Source: Ciona savignyi (lineage: Eukaryota > Chordata > Ascidiacea > Phlebobranchia > Cionidae). Taken from it: a stretch of 64,000 nucleotides of DNA. Where the stretch lies: contig CH003304.1 in assembly GCA_000149265.1 (NCBI GenBank), forward strand, positions 531,070 to 595,069, read 5' to 3'. Positions 36,248 to 51,200 of this stretch are shown piece by piece. Under the pieces are notes generated by a model. That model searched no databases. It was not told the origin of the DNA and saw nothing but the letters and a program-made list of their open reading frames with translations. The first letter of the stretch is position 1. Each line of letters starts with the position of its first letter. Made by a program: the position numbers and the translations under genes.

Positions 36248-39200
36248 GTAGGAAGGCTTTGAAAAATATTTTTTTGATTTTCATTACAAGTTACATTCTA
36301 TGTTTCATGTAGTGAATAATAGTATACCATCGGTGGTTTTGGAAATTAAAATAGCACTATAACAACAGTGTGTGAAAATATCCACAACATATATCCAAGC
36401 AATAAATCTAACTGGATACTTTCTTCTTTTGTTAATCGTTCAGATAAATTTCCTACTCTTATCAACCCCTTTTGGCAGACATTGCCTGAACCCGCTGGAA
36501 TGATGTGTTTCATCAAATTAAAGGACTGTGTGAATTATAAAACACACTGTAAAAGCTCCGAACCCAGTGGATTGATGGGTTCTACTAAATTAAAGAAACA
36601 TATCTATCATACACAACACACTGCAATAGCTCCGGTAAGCTGACAGTGGGCGCAAGGTGATCTGATTGCCTGTATGATAACCCCCTTAGTTTTCCCAATA
36701 ACGAGAATAAACATGAATATCCTATCCTATTTTCTATTCTTATAACCATCTTCCCCAGATCAAGCTCTCGATCAATGAGGCGACGGTCGTCACGGCGATT
36801 GACAATGTCGGCCAACCACAAATTCACGCCTCAGTTGTTCCTCTGTGCCACCATGTGGCACGAAACTGAGCAGGAGATGACTCAGATATTAACGTCGCTG
36901 ATGAGGTTTAGACATTAAACCCCATATGTTTTAACGTTTTTGAGCCTAATAACCCTTTTTTTATTAACATATCTTAGTTTTAAATTTGATTCAATTAGTT
37001 CAGACATTTTACTTGGAGGAATAATGCTTATTATTATTTACTTAAAAAAAGTTGCATAAAAGGATATCCGTACAAAAGCACAAAAGTAATATTTTTGTAT
37101 AGAGATATAAATACTCTACCTAAAAGGGTATCATTACTTTCTATATTCCATCCTAAAAGGCATCTTTGGTCTCTATGTTATCTGCATCTTCAAAAAGCGT
37201 TTAATCTGTCAACCAGAATCACTTAAACTGAACATTTTAACCCAGATTGGACAAGGACCAGGGAAGCAGGCGTGAGAAGTCCCAAACGGACCCGGATTAT
37301 TACAACTTCCAAGTTCACGTTATGTTCGATGACGCCATGGAACGGCCAAGAGGAACAACTGACATTAAAACGAATGAATTTGTTCAGCAATTGTGCAAAT
37401 TGATACCTCTGGCAGCTAAGTTAGTAATCCTGAAATTTTTTATTACTGTATATTTATTGAGTTTTGCAAAGAATTAAAATAGGTGAATTAATGCTTTGAA
37501 TTAATTATAATCTAAAATCGATCAGGAAAGTTGTGCAGTTTTATAATTTAAATTATTAGCAATTAATAGAAAGAAGTACTTTTGATTAAAAGCAATGTAA
37601 ATTGCCTTGCATAGAAGTTTAAACAAGAGGTGTTATAGAAAATACTGAAAGTTACATCATCTATTTTAAGTTTTAACAATCAAAATCAAAATGATATTTT
37701 AAGTTTGGTTGCCTGATTTTGCTTTTAATAGTTTGTTTCAGTTTTAAGCAAAGTTAAAGACTTTATTCCCTGTATTTATATTTTTTATTAAAAAATATCT
37801 TTGCATATTCTTAATTATAAAAAAAATCCTTTGTTATAAACTAAGCTCAAATGGTATTTTTTTGCTACTGTTTCAAAATAGCCTGTTAATCAAGACGACA
37901 TCCAATAAGTGATTTGTCCAATAACACAGTCGACTAACAGTTGGTTTCGTTACCACAACCTTTCGGCTATAAGCAGATCACTGATACTCTTACCAATTGA
38001 GTCAACAAGCTGGTTTTCAATTAAAACGATATGAATACTAAACTTAATAGAGAAAAGACATTAATTTTAATTCTAATTGACCAGCAAAGTGGATTTGGGG
38101 ACCGGGTATAATCTACCACCCCCTGTAATTTACCCAACACCTTATGGGGGTCGGCTGGAGTTCATCTTACCTCACGGAAATCTCATGGTTGTGCATCTTA
38201 AGGACAAAGAAAAAATAAGGTATAGTCCAATCTATAGCATGTTGCTTGGAAGCCTATGTTAGTCTGAGCTTTATTGTAGATAGTTATTTTTTATGTTAGG
38301 GCAATTTAAGTCTTTTCCTATTTTCAATTAAACTATTTGAATCTCATTACTATACCACTTTTATAGTGCAGAACAGTATTCTGTAGCCACTTTACAAATT
38401 GTTGTTACTATGCCACTCTAGTCAATGCCATTTTACCTTGGTTCCGATGAGTATTGGGCATTGTAATGATATTTTATAATTTAATAGTTTAATTAGATTC
38501 CTCTATATTGACAGTTAATGTAATTTTAAATCCATTCCTGTTCTGTCACCAGTCAAACTTGTTTGTTCTTTGTATAAGAGAAAAGATAAATTACAAATTA
38601 TAAAAATCCTGAGATTTTTTTTTATAAAACAAGCGATATATTTTGCCTTTCATAATCATTCACCATCCAAATGTTGTACCTAAATTTAAAATGTTTTCAA
38701 ATAAAAATGGAAATTTTAATATTGACCATCAAATCCAAAGTATTACCTCGGCTATTGTACTAAGTTTTGTTCTATTTTAACTGAGAGTCCATGACAGTTC
38801 AAATTAAAAAAATTAATCATGAGTGTTTGGATAACCTCAGTCAAGAACATTAAAAACAAACTCTTCAAGTGCCCAGCCCTTGGGCAACAGAGAATTTCGA
38901 GACCAGGGAAAGTAACTTAGCAACATCTTTATTTTGGTAATTCAATATCAAAAGCCTTTAGTTTAGAGATTGTTTTAGTTTTTTTAGTTTAGTTAATTTT
39001 TTGTTTCCATGATGAAAATATGAACAGGACCTTTGATAAAAATTTGGAAAATGGGAAAAAAAGGCAAAACGACAGTTGTTAGAACATGTCTAAAAACCGT
39101 CTAAAAAACAAAACATTTCTTTTTATTGTAATCCTTTAATTATCAAAATATTTAAGTTTAGGGATTGTTCTTTTGTTTACATTAAATGTTCAAACTAAGG

Positions 39201-42200
39201 ATAGGCAAATGAACAAAATTAACATTTTTTTCCATTGCAACAGTAAGGTGTCCCTAAACCAGGGGCATGTAACATACGGCCTGCGGGCCACAGCAAGGCC
39301 CGCGGTACCTATTTACGTGGCTCCCTACAGACTTCGTGCTTCGTAGCCTATTCATTAAAGAACTTTCACTGAATTGTAACGGCATCATTGGCAAAGTTAC
39401 ACTGCGATTAAATTATGTCTATACTGTGACGACCCCCCATTGTTACAGCATAATGTACATTGAATAAAAACTGCCATTTTCTGGTAGTGGTACAGTATTG
39501 CGTGTATTACTGTATAGGTACATGTTATTATATGATAAAGCTTAACAAAGTTCGACTGTCTAGCAGTAAAAAAAGGCTGATTTGCCAAAGCACTATATTA
39601 GTAAAATGCAGCAATTGAAAAAGTATTTGAGCAAACAGCAAGATGTATCTTATGGTTACAAAAACGACACTGAGTTAGTTACAAAACTGAGCTTTAAGAT
39701 AACTGAAGCAATTGCCGAAAAAGGACAGCCGTCATAAAAAAATATGAGTTGTTGGATGGTATGGCCCGCGGTATCTCTATACTTGTTTGTTTTGGCCCAT
39801 TGCGCGAAACATTGCACGCCCCTGCCTTAAACTGTGATTTGAATTTTTTTTGCTTTTTACTTTTTCTGCCAGTTTTATTAATGTTTATCGTAAATGGTTT
39901 TATATGCCTGGCAATAAAATATAAAAAAAAACAAATTATTAGATATTAAATAAAAAAATTCAACAATAAAATTAATGAACTTAGAATAAACAAAAAGATA
40001 AACATGCATTAATCAATCTACCACAACACAAAGCTAACAAATCATTTTTATCTTGATACATTTTAAGATCTTGATACTTTTTCTCTTTTTAGAAGATCAA
40101 CATAGGTTTAGTTAAAATAAAATATTGTAACATTTCGAAACAATACATGAAGAGTGGAAATGTCGTATTTGGATTAAATATTTTTTATCTCCATGAATGG
40201 GTAAATGCAGAGGCCATTATTACACAGCCAATGGTCTAATTATGTCACTCTCACCACTTGGTTACTGGATCTACTATGATACCATTGTAATGTGATATAT
40301 CTGATTGTGACATTTCTACTGTTTTTGGCCATTTGCTTAACTTGGTCTGGTAAATGTTTGATAAGTGCCTTGCCATAGGACACTACTGAGTAGCTAACGA
40401 CGGGTTTTAATTTTGACACTTTTCTGTTAAAAGGTGACGTCCCAACCCACCAAGATATTACATCGAACCTTTGATATTACAACGTTTCAGCGGAAGATTA
40501 AGCCACTTGTGTTATGCTGCTTTTTACTATTCTTCCCTTATAAATAAGCATGAATATACTATCTTCAGTAAAAAAACAAAACCCAATGTTGTCCCAGGCA
40601 CCGAAAGCGCTGGTCCCAGTGCATGTACATGTACTACATCCTCGGATACCTTCAAGCCACCAAGAAAGCTTACAAACTTGATGACGTCTTTCTACTGGCT
40701 CTGGATGGGGATGTTGACTTCCAGCCGAACGCTGTCCTGCTCTTGTTGGATCGAATGAAGAGGAATCCGGATGTGGGAGCTGCATGCGGGAGGATCCATC
40801 CAACAGGTAGATTGATCACTTATCTTTTAGTATATAAACACGCATAGTTGATAAACCAGATAGTATGTGGTATATAAACATGTGTACTTGGTGCAAGATG
40901 GAATTTAAACACATATAGTATTTCTGTTATATAAACGTTGTCCAGCCGGTTATTCTGGCATTTAAGTGCGTCGCCTTTCAATCGCAAGGTTGCAGGTGCG
41001 AAACTGGTCGCTAGCTAGTCGGTTGTGTTCTTGGCAAGGCACCTGAACCCATCGGATTAATGGGTTCTACCAAGTTAAAGGAATGTGTCTTTCATACACA
41101 ACACACTGCAATGGCTCCGGTAGCCCGACCGTGGTTGCGAGATGATCTGACGATTGCCCGTGTGTTAACCCCCTTGATTATCCCATTCACGGGAATAAAC
41201 ATGAATATTCTATCCTAGCCTAGATGATACATGGTATATGAAGATGTGTTCTTGGCGCTAGATGGTATAAAAACACATTATGTTTCTCAGACTTTAGTTT
41301 TTTTCCAGTCATCTTAAAGTATGGGTCATAAACAATTATGTTAAAGTATGTAATAAATGAAAAAAATCAACTAGTTCTGAAATATTAAATGTTACTTAAA
41401 AACTTAATCAAAATAACTTGAAACCACATGTTGCAAATTGACACTCTAATTAAAATAACCAGAAAGCTAACAACGTTTGGATTTTTTTTTTAATTTTCAC
41501 TATTTTTTTTAATTTTTCGAGAATTTCTGTCTTCTTAGATATTTTAATAAAGTTATACCAGTCTGCATACATTAGATTTTAAAAATACCAATATGTTAAA
41601 TGTGCTCCTTTTCTCAGGTTCCGGTCCAGTTGTATGGTTCCAAAAATTCGAATACGCCGTTGGACATTGGCTCCAGAAAACCGCCGAACATGTACTTGGA
41701 TGTGTGCTGTGCAGTCCTGGTTGTTTCAGTATGTTTCGAGCCAGCGCCCTTGTAGATGTTAATGTCATCAACATGTACACTACGAAAGCTTCAAAGGCTC
41801 TGCATTATGTACAGTGGGATCAAGGTAGCACTTTTTTAGAATCATATGGTTTGAGTTTGGTGTAGGAGAGGATAGGGTATTTATGTTTATCTTGGTGAAT
41901 GGGAAAACCAAGGCCACCGCCGGGTTATCGGAGCTATTGCAGTTGTGCTAAAGGCAAATATCAGTAAGATTAATTATTTACAAAACATAATACACCCCTT
42001 TAGTCAGAGAATGGCAGTTTTTAACCCAGCTACCAACTGGTTGGTTATGTCACTGGGCAATGCACTTGTTGAATTTTACTTAGTGGGATACTGTATAACA
42101 AATGATTAAATGTCTTAATTATTTGCAACACAAGGTAATAGCTTCGGTAATTTGGCAAGGGGCCCAAGGGTCTATTACTGGTGTGATACGTAGCGTTATA

Positions 42201-45200
42201 ACTTGGATTTGTAAATTTTTACTGCACACCAGGATATGAATCAGTATCCTAACCCATCCTATAAATTTCTGTAACAGAGACTAGCACTTAGCTTAGGCAA
42301 ATATTAGTAGGACTATTAATACATGGAAAGTGTACAAAACGCAATAAAATCTAACCTTTGGCTGTGCTACAATTTAACGACACTAAAATCTAACTTTGAA
42401 AGTTGTGCATCGTAATGATATTATAGTAGGATTAATGGGTTTTGGCCATTGTAACACAATAATAAAATTGCTATTCGTTGTTTACTGAATTTATGCCTAA
42501 AAATATGATATTCAGAAAAATGAATATTCAAATTTAAATAAAGATTCAATGAAATAATTGGTCCTTTGACACATTGTGAAAAAGTTCAAGGATATTTTAT
42601 TTAATGAAAATGAAAAAAAGGTAACCAAAAGAGCTAGATTAACTAACATCACTTTATTGACATTTGTATTTTATTTATTATCAAATACGGCTATAACCTA
42701 TTTACTCTTATTTTATGAATATTAACCTAGAGAAAGTGGCTATATTGAAAATACAATCCACAATTTAAATGCTTATTTTTATTTTGTGGCGGTTTTATTA
42801 ACATTAATAGTGCCATTTCTTATTCGCTTTTCACTCAAAAAAATATCTATTTCCTTCATCTTTTTAGAAAAAATATCTTAGTTGTCTTCAAGATTGTTTT
42901 ATATTTTTTATAAGATAAACATGGTTCAAAGTGCATATTTCCTCTAAGGTGAGGACAGATGGTTATGCACCTTGCTGTTGAAACAAGGTTGGAGAATTGA
43001 ATATAGTGCAGCATCTGATTCTTTTACTTTTGCTCCTGAGGAATTCAAAGAGTTTTACAACCAACGTCGTCGGTGAGTTATTTCATTGCAATAAATAAGC
43101 AAAATTGTTCAGCTGCTGTAAAAGCAAATTCCTGCAACCTTTTGACCAGAAATGTAGGCCAATAAAGTCATGTTTGTCAGACTGGTTAGTCTGGCGGTTT
43201 AGTGTGACGCCTTTAACAGAAAGATTAATGGGTTCTACCAAATTGAAGGAACATGTCTATCATTCACAACACAATGCAATAATTCCGGTAACCCGATGAT
43301 GGAGGCTAGGCGATCTGACTATCTCCCGTGTGTTAACCCCCTTGGTTTTCCTATTCAAGGCGATAAACATGACTATCCTATCCTTACATCAATGTTGTTA
43401 ATTTAACCTTCGCCCCGGCCACTTTCTGTGTGTTTTACGTCCCTGGAAAATCACTGTCTTTTCTATATTTTTGGTTTGCGAAAGTTATATATGTTTCACG
43501 ACATGTTTTTCATGATTTATTTGCCTCATTAGTTGCCACAGGGTTTAAGCAATGTCTGCAACCTGTCTAAATCCTTATTACAAATATTCAAATTAAACAG
43601 TAGGGAGAACTATATACATATCATCCCCATTTGAGCACGTTCCACAAACTTTTCATTTTGATTAACGGGGTTGAACCCGCCATCACCTCCCGTCTGATAT
43701 TTGCACTGAATTTTTATTATTTTAACGAGAAATTGTGTAACACGATTAAAGCATGTTGCAACTTACCTTATTAAAAATATTTCATTAGATTTTTTTATTT
43801 CAGACTGTAACATAAAAGCTACGGATTATAAATTAAACAAAAACTGAACTAGTTATAAACGGAATTTTAAAAATTTAATTAGAAATCAAACGATGTACCG
43901 GTATAAAAGTCAACAGAAATGTCTGTACCTTATGGAACTGTAATAGCTGTAAAAATTGGACTATTGACCTTAATTATCTGCCGATAAATCCTTCAATGTG
44001 AATACACCCACCCACTAGAATACAAAGCACAAAACTTTACGTCTGTGTGTAAAGATAAAAAATCTGACATTTTTTTACGTACTAGTGAAATATTGGGTTC
44101 TACCAAATTAAAGAAACATCTCAATCATACACAACACACTGAAATAGTTCCGGTAACTCGGTGGTGGGCGCGAGGTAATCTGACGAGTGCCCGTGTGTTA
44201 AACCTCTTGCGATTTTCATTTACGGGGATAAACTTAATATTCTTTCATATTCTAAAAAGAAAACTTATTTCCAGCTGGGGACCTTCAACAATGGCAAACA
44301 TATTTGACATCCTGATTGACGCCAAACTTACTGTTAAAAACAACGTCTATATTTCATGGGGATATGTTTCTTACCAGGTATCAGAATATTTGATTGGATT
44401 TCGTTGGGTTTATTTTCTGTAAAAGAAAATTTTAAGATGGTTGCATTGATAATTACCTTTTTTGACCAGTAAAACCTGTATTTCACCATTGCATATTTTT
44501 ACCCCTCGGGGTAAACGTTTTTAACATCCTAGCATATTCCGACCCCAAGAATAAACTTTACTATCCCGTCTACCTTAAGTCAAAATTATCTTCATCACTT
44601 ACCCCACAGATTGGTCTCATGATTTCCTCCATTCTTGGTCCCGCCACAGTAGTTATGATCGTGCAGGGAGCGTACCAATATGTGTTTAGTTGGAGCGCCG
44701 CTGTTTCGCTGGTTGTTTCATTGATACCTGTCATTATATTCATCATCCTCTGCTACACTACTTCTGCAGATACCCAGGTATGCGATTGCTATTGGATTAG
44801 AATATGATTGTTTACCATATCTACAAGACACTGAATGGTCAACCCATAGTCTAATAGATTGTGAACTGCTTTAATAGATATGAACACAGTGTTTTTTTGT
44901 TTTATAAAGCCAGTGGTTTAATGGTTATGCACCCAGCGGTGTAATGGGTTAATATACAAAATGGTGTAATGGCTTATAAATGCACCCAATGGTGTAATGG
45001 GTTGAAAAAAACTGGAAACTTTTTTTTTGCTGTATTACACTACAAAAGTTCTACTACTTAAATGTTAAAGGTGTGTTTTATGGCCTGCTAGTGTTGTATT
45101 AAGTTTAACGCTTAAATTTTGAGGGTTTTAAGTTTTTATTTCATTTGTTTTCTATCGGTATCAGAATGTATGAAACATTCATATCATCAGATTGTTACGT

Positions 45201-48200
45201 AAATCCTGGTCACTTATTAACTGGAAAAATTAGCTTTACTCTATAAGCGTCCGTAAATATCACAGTGCATATTAATCTCTCCGCGCGAGCAAATTACATA
45301 GTTGGTATGTCCGGTATCATCAACTTCTTTTTAATGTCCACTATTAAATATCAGTTATTATTGTTGACACTGCAGGCGGTCAGTTTACCTGGACTCGGAC
45401 ATTCTTGTTTTTATCACAGGGCGTTGGCCAGTTTGTTGAGCCGCGCTTCTGTAATCTACAAACTGTCACCAAACGCAATAATAAATTTAAATGAACTAAG
45501 TTTATTTGCGCATCATAAAACTGTCTTCAGAATTTTTCCGCTGACGTATCTGTCCACACAAATCTAATATTTGTTTAGCCCATAATGTTTAATGACAAAG
45601 TACATGTTCCTCTGGCAGTTCTCCGAATTTCGTTACATTCTTGTAAACTAGTTAATTATTTTTTTAAGAATTAATCAAGTTTTGGTATGTTAAATGGTAT
45701 TAGCTTGACCGAACTGATGAACCATGGTAACAACTAGGCCATGAGTCACTTGACCTTTTAATTCTGCATTCCTGGTCGCGTCCTATAACATTTGATTAGT
45801 TGTTGGTATAAAGCAGGGGTCGGCAACCTTTTGCACTTAAATAGCAATTTTAGCCGATATTCCACAAAATAAATATCACTGGGAGTCGAAAAACTGATAA
45901 TATTTTCGCAATAAAAGGAAACCAACACTGTGTGAGATAAATATGTGAGTGATCTTCTGTTTGGTTCATTTATGCATGGGTATTAAACTTATTAAGCACT
46001 CGCTACAGTAGTAATACTATATTAATTTGAAACGTATTACATAAATTAAAGAGCCGCAAGCGACTCCAGAGCTGCAGGTTGCTGACCCCAGGTTTAAAGC
46101 TTATATGTTAACATGAAGTCAAACAGGCTTCGTCCGGCCCGGTGGTCTAGCGGTTAAGTGCGTCGCCTTTCAATCGAAAGGTTGCAGGTGCGAAACTGGT
46201 CGCTAGCTAGTCAGTTGTGTCCTTGGGCAAGGCACTTTACGGACATTGCCTGAACCCAGAGGATTATTGGGTTCTACCAAATTGAAGGAACGTGTCTATC
46301 ATATACAACACACTGCAATAGCTTCGGTAACCCGACGATGGGCGCGAGGTGATCTGACGATTGTCCGTGTGATAACCCCCTAGGTTTTCCCATTCACGGG
46401 GATAAACATGAATATCCTATCCTATCCTATCCTAAATTCTTTTTTTAGCACGACGCTAAAAATAAACATTCATTACTCCTAATTTAATATAATAGGTTAA
46501 GCAAAAACATTATGTCTATGTGGTAAACTGGGAATTGCTTTAAATCAACTGCCCATGATATTCTGACAATGTGTTATAACCTTTTTTGATAAACATGGAT
46601 ATCTTCTCTTAACAAAACATTTAATTAGTTTACAGTTTGATTTAAGATTAGTATGTTTTAATGTCAAGAAAATATACACTATTATTAAAATTACTGAAAA
46701 TGAAATAAAATGACAGCAATAAAATATAGTAATCTAGAGCAGTGCTCCACAACCAGTGTGCCAAGGCACACTACTGTACCACAAGACAATGCTGTACCAC
46801 AAGACAATGCTAGGGCCGTGGGATAATAACACAATTTTTTTAAACAATATTTTTACCAAAAAAAAGGATTTTAGTTTTTGCAAATTTGAATATTACGACT
46901 TTCGGACACTTTGCTAATATAATATTAAATGTATATAGCTTGTCAGAAGACCTTCAATAGAATTAGCTTCCATTGTACAATTTTGACTGCAATGTGCTGT
47001 CAAACTTGGTAAATTCTAAATGTGTCTTGAGTGAAAAAGGTTGCAGATCACTGGTCTAAAAAGTATGTAAAAGCCATTTGTGGTAAAATACTTATAAGTC
47101 TTTAATAATCTTACCACCCCTTGAGGACTGCCTTTTTTAGAGTTCTCCCAAAATCTTTCATGATTCCCTTGAAATCTTAAAGTAAAACATGTAAAAAAGT
47201 AGGGTGGCAACTGACAAACCATATCGATAGTCATTAAAACATTGCAACCCAGAAGAGGAATGTGCCAGAGGTAATGAAATACCTAAAACTTGATTTTTCT
47301 TAATTATTTCACCATTGTACTTGAGACAAATAGATCCATTATAACCAACACCTACTTTTCACCACAGGTGGCAGTAGCGGGTATCTTGACCATCATGTAT
47401 GCATTGGTGATGATGGCTGTTATTGTTGGAGTTGTTGGAGCCATGGCAACAAACTGTAAGTCAACTTATTTCGCAAACCGTTATTTTCTCAATACGTAAA
47501 AACGCCTGCCAGCTGAAAATGCGAGATTTTATAATACATTAGTGGTCCCAGTGTGTCAATGTGGGCCCCACCCTTATCAATGTATCATTATCATGTGTCG
47601 TTTATCGGCATTATCAGCTGAAGTTGTGGGCTTTTCATATATACATAGTGGACCCAACCTTTATCAATGAAATGTATATATGGCTGCCTCATGCTCAATG
47701 CCACCCTGTTCTGTAGACATATATATCGGTAACATTACCTCTGGTATCTTACATGTTTATACCTAGATAAATAATTTGCTTTATTTTCTATCATTTTTTA
47801 TTCTGATTCTGAATATAAATGTATAAGATGTATTTATTATGAAAAAGAAACATAATTTTGTATTTTTGGATAAATACAGTAAAAAAAAGATTTAAAAACG
47901 TAGTTTTAGACATTTAAAAACTATAAAGAAAGACATCAGTGTGTTTATACTACAAGCTTGCATTTGATAATGGCGTTAATATTAAGCAGGGTCGGGTCAT
48001 AAAATAGGTTTAACAAGTCTAAATATTACATAGTGACTAAGCTTCTTGTTCCCTGTTATACCATATGCATTTACCGACATGTTACAGCTACCATAGTTTT
48101 GCCGTTTATTTAACCTAACTTTTAAAAAATTAATTGTACCATTCTTCTTTAATGTAATAAAGAAGTTAAAACTAAAAATAAGCTTGCAGCAACACATAGG

Positions 48201-51200
48201 CTAAAAAGATAGGAATGGAAGCTAATGCTTTTTATTGGATGCAATTCGGGCAATGGCTTTAATTCTTTTTTTTTGGGTCAACTATTAGTCAATTTCTGTA
48301 CTTAAAAACATAATCTTATTTATAACTTTTTAGATTAACTATTTGCTTACATGGTTTATTACCTTGTGTTTCTTTCAGAATATTGTTATAAAAATACTAT
48401 TTAAATTATTGTTTTATTTTTTTCCTTTTTATACCAGGTTTATCTTAGAAAAGACACAAAAAATTAAATGTTTTGTTTAATCTTTCCGTATATACATACT
48501 TAAAACATAACAACCGGTAATTATTCTTTTTGTCACAACATATATTTGCGTGATTTGTTTAGGCAATGAAAGCCATGTCATGTCATAGGTTTAGGTCACG
48601 TATTCAATTTAGAATTCATTTGTGACACTCTTTTTTATTTGTCACAACGTTTAGAGTATTACATTTTCTCCTGAAAGTAAAGCCACATACAATATCATTT
48701 AAGGAGCAATAAAACAGACTTAATAATAGTCATTATATTTTGCCATTGTTACACATAAGACAAAGGAGAAAATATGGACATAACATGAAGCATATTAAAT
48801 GATTACCACTGAACATCCAATATTTTTCTAAGAGTTTTTCCAATAATTTTATGTTCATGCTTACACAAAAACCCACGGAGTGACGCCTTGATAACAAATT
48901 GACTTGTGCAAATGATCATAAACCACATATCAATACAGACTATGGACCCATTAACATAACCTTAATCATACTGTGTAAAGGAAAATGGGAAATTTTATAT
49001 TAATTAATAACCCAACCCTAATGGCATTATGAGTAATGAGAATTTTTTACTTTTTACGTCATTAATTAAAAAAAGAAAATGAAAAAGAATAAAAACAAAT
49101 TTGTAAATATGACCTGTGTGCTAACGTTCGCTGCTTTTTTTTCTATTAACAGGTTTAAAACAAGGATATTCTTTATCACAAATTCCTGTGTTTTATATCG
49201 CCATGTATTTTTTAATTTAAAATGATTAGCAATGATATTCCATTCTAACAAAGATACATAGTAAGCATTAAACACAACATTTTTTACAGCCATTCTCGAT
49301 CCCAACAATTTGTTCATGATAATGCTGGTTGGTCTGTACGCCATAACTGGTATTGTCCACCCGCAAGAGATGATGTGTTTGATTCATGGGATCCTGTATT
49401 ATCTATGTGTGCCATCTGCCTTCATTTTCCTCATGGTTTACAGGTGTGTTTAGCTATAAATGTGTTAAAGAATTTAATTTTTTGATATAGTTTTTAAGTG
49501 TAATTACGCATTTTGCTAAAGGTTGTTTAGAACTTGTGGTTAAGCCTATGTCAACGACTTGTTTAGAAACATTGGGTAAAAGTGTTAAAATGGTTACCTC
49601 TGCTATTGGGAGTGTGTTGTATATAAAAACTTACATATTGTATTAGTTCAACCCATTTATCTAAATGTGTGAGCGGATAGGATATTCATATTTATCCCCA
49701 TGATTGGGAAACCAAGGGGGTTAACAGACGGGCATTGCCTGAACCCATTCTCAAGGATAAACATTTATATTCTATCCTATGCCATTTTTGGGCATATTAT
49801 ATCATCAATAATGTTATGAATTACAAAAATAGTCAATCATTATCTGTGCCACACTCTATGCATTTGTATGTATTTTCCTATTGTAACAATAGTCATATAA
49901 TGTAACGATCTGATCATAAAATGCATAACATGGCTGATTAAAGATCATTTCTCACAAATCATTTGCATTGAGCTTTAGTAGCTCAGTGTTTAGATCGTAG
50001 AAAATATATTCCCTATTTCCTACACTGGTGGAAAAAAGTTACTTAAACTTGTCCTTGGTGATCAAATAAAAGTAATTTAAAGGTTAACCATCATCAATCC
50101 TGCAGATTTTTTCTGAACCTTCTGTGGGGCTTATTATAATAAATATGTCTCTAATGGCCATTAAAGTAATTTTTACGTCTCAACAAGTTTTAACGTTTAT
50201 CAATGTTACAGCTTAACCAATATGAACAACGTATCATGGGGAACAAGGGAAAACAAAACAGACGCTCCTTCAGGACCCGATGCCAGCGCTCAAGCTCTAG
50301 AGGTATTTTCATTTTTTACCTCGGAGCATATTGCTTGGACTTAGATTATTAAAGCAAAATTATATGTATTCAACGTGGTTCCCAACTCAATTTAACAACC
50401 TTGCACCTGAAAAGCCGACGAACTAACAAATAAACATGTGTGCGTTGAACTTTAAAATAAAAATTTACTTCATTTGACAGGAGGTTGCAAAGCAGCAAGG
50501 AAAGTCTTTTCAACTAGGTCCCAGTGGTTCGATATATGACGGCCCCACTTCTTCCAATGGGTACTACAGCTGCGGGCTTGGCAACATGTGTCAGTGCGCG
50601 CTGTGCATCACCCCGCAACCCGCATACGCACCCGTGCCCACTAACGTGGTCCAAGCGGCTCCGCAACGCCGGAAAACCGAGATCCAAAGAAGAGTGACAC
50701 GCCACGCGAGGGAATCGATGTTCAGGAAATACAGCATGGCGAAGGCACAGCAGATCACAGGTGGTGTTATATGCGCTATGCTCTGCAGAAAAAATAGGAA
50801 AAATAAAAAAATATTGACCGAATTTAAGCTACTTCATGACGGATTTATTTTTGTTTATTTTTTTTTGTTATGTTTTGTTGTGGGAAAAACACAAGTAGTA
50901 TCCTGTACGTTTCACAGCAAACAAATGGAAAAAAGAGATCCCACCAAGTTTAAAATATTTTATGAGGCTTTTTCTTGAGGCAATAGCTCCGGTAACCCGA
51001 CGAAGGGCGCGAGGTGATCTGACGATTGCAAGTGTGTTAACCCCCTTAGTTTTCCCATTCTGGAGATAAACATGAATATCCTATCCTTCTTGTTCTGAGT
51101 TCTCTATTATCCTATCCTACCGAGTAAAATCCTATTCCAGAGTCAATAAACTCATTAACCAACTCCCCCTTCTCATACTAGGCCAGGAAAACATGCAGGA

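Noticed and set aside
50760-50978. ORF running past CHS exon 20 into a lysine/phenylalanine-rich tail
   Set aside because: The exon ends at the ACAG|GTGGTG donor. The extension is intron, and exon 21 continues the protein in phase.
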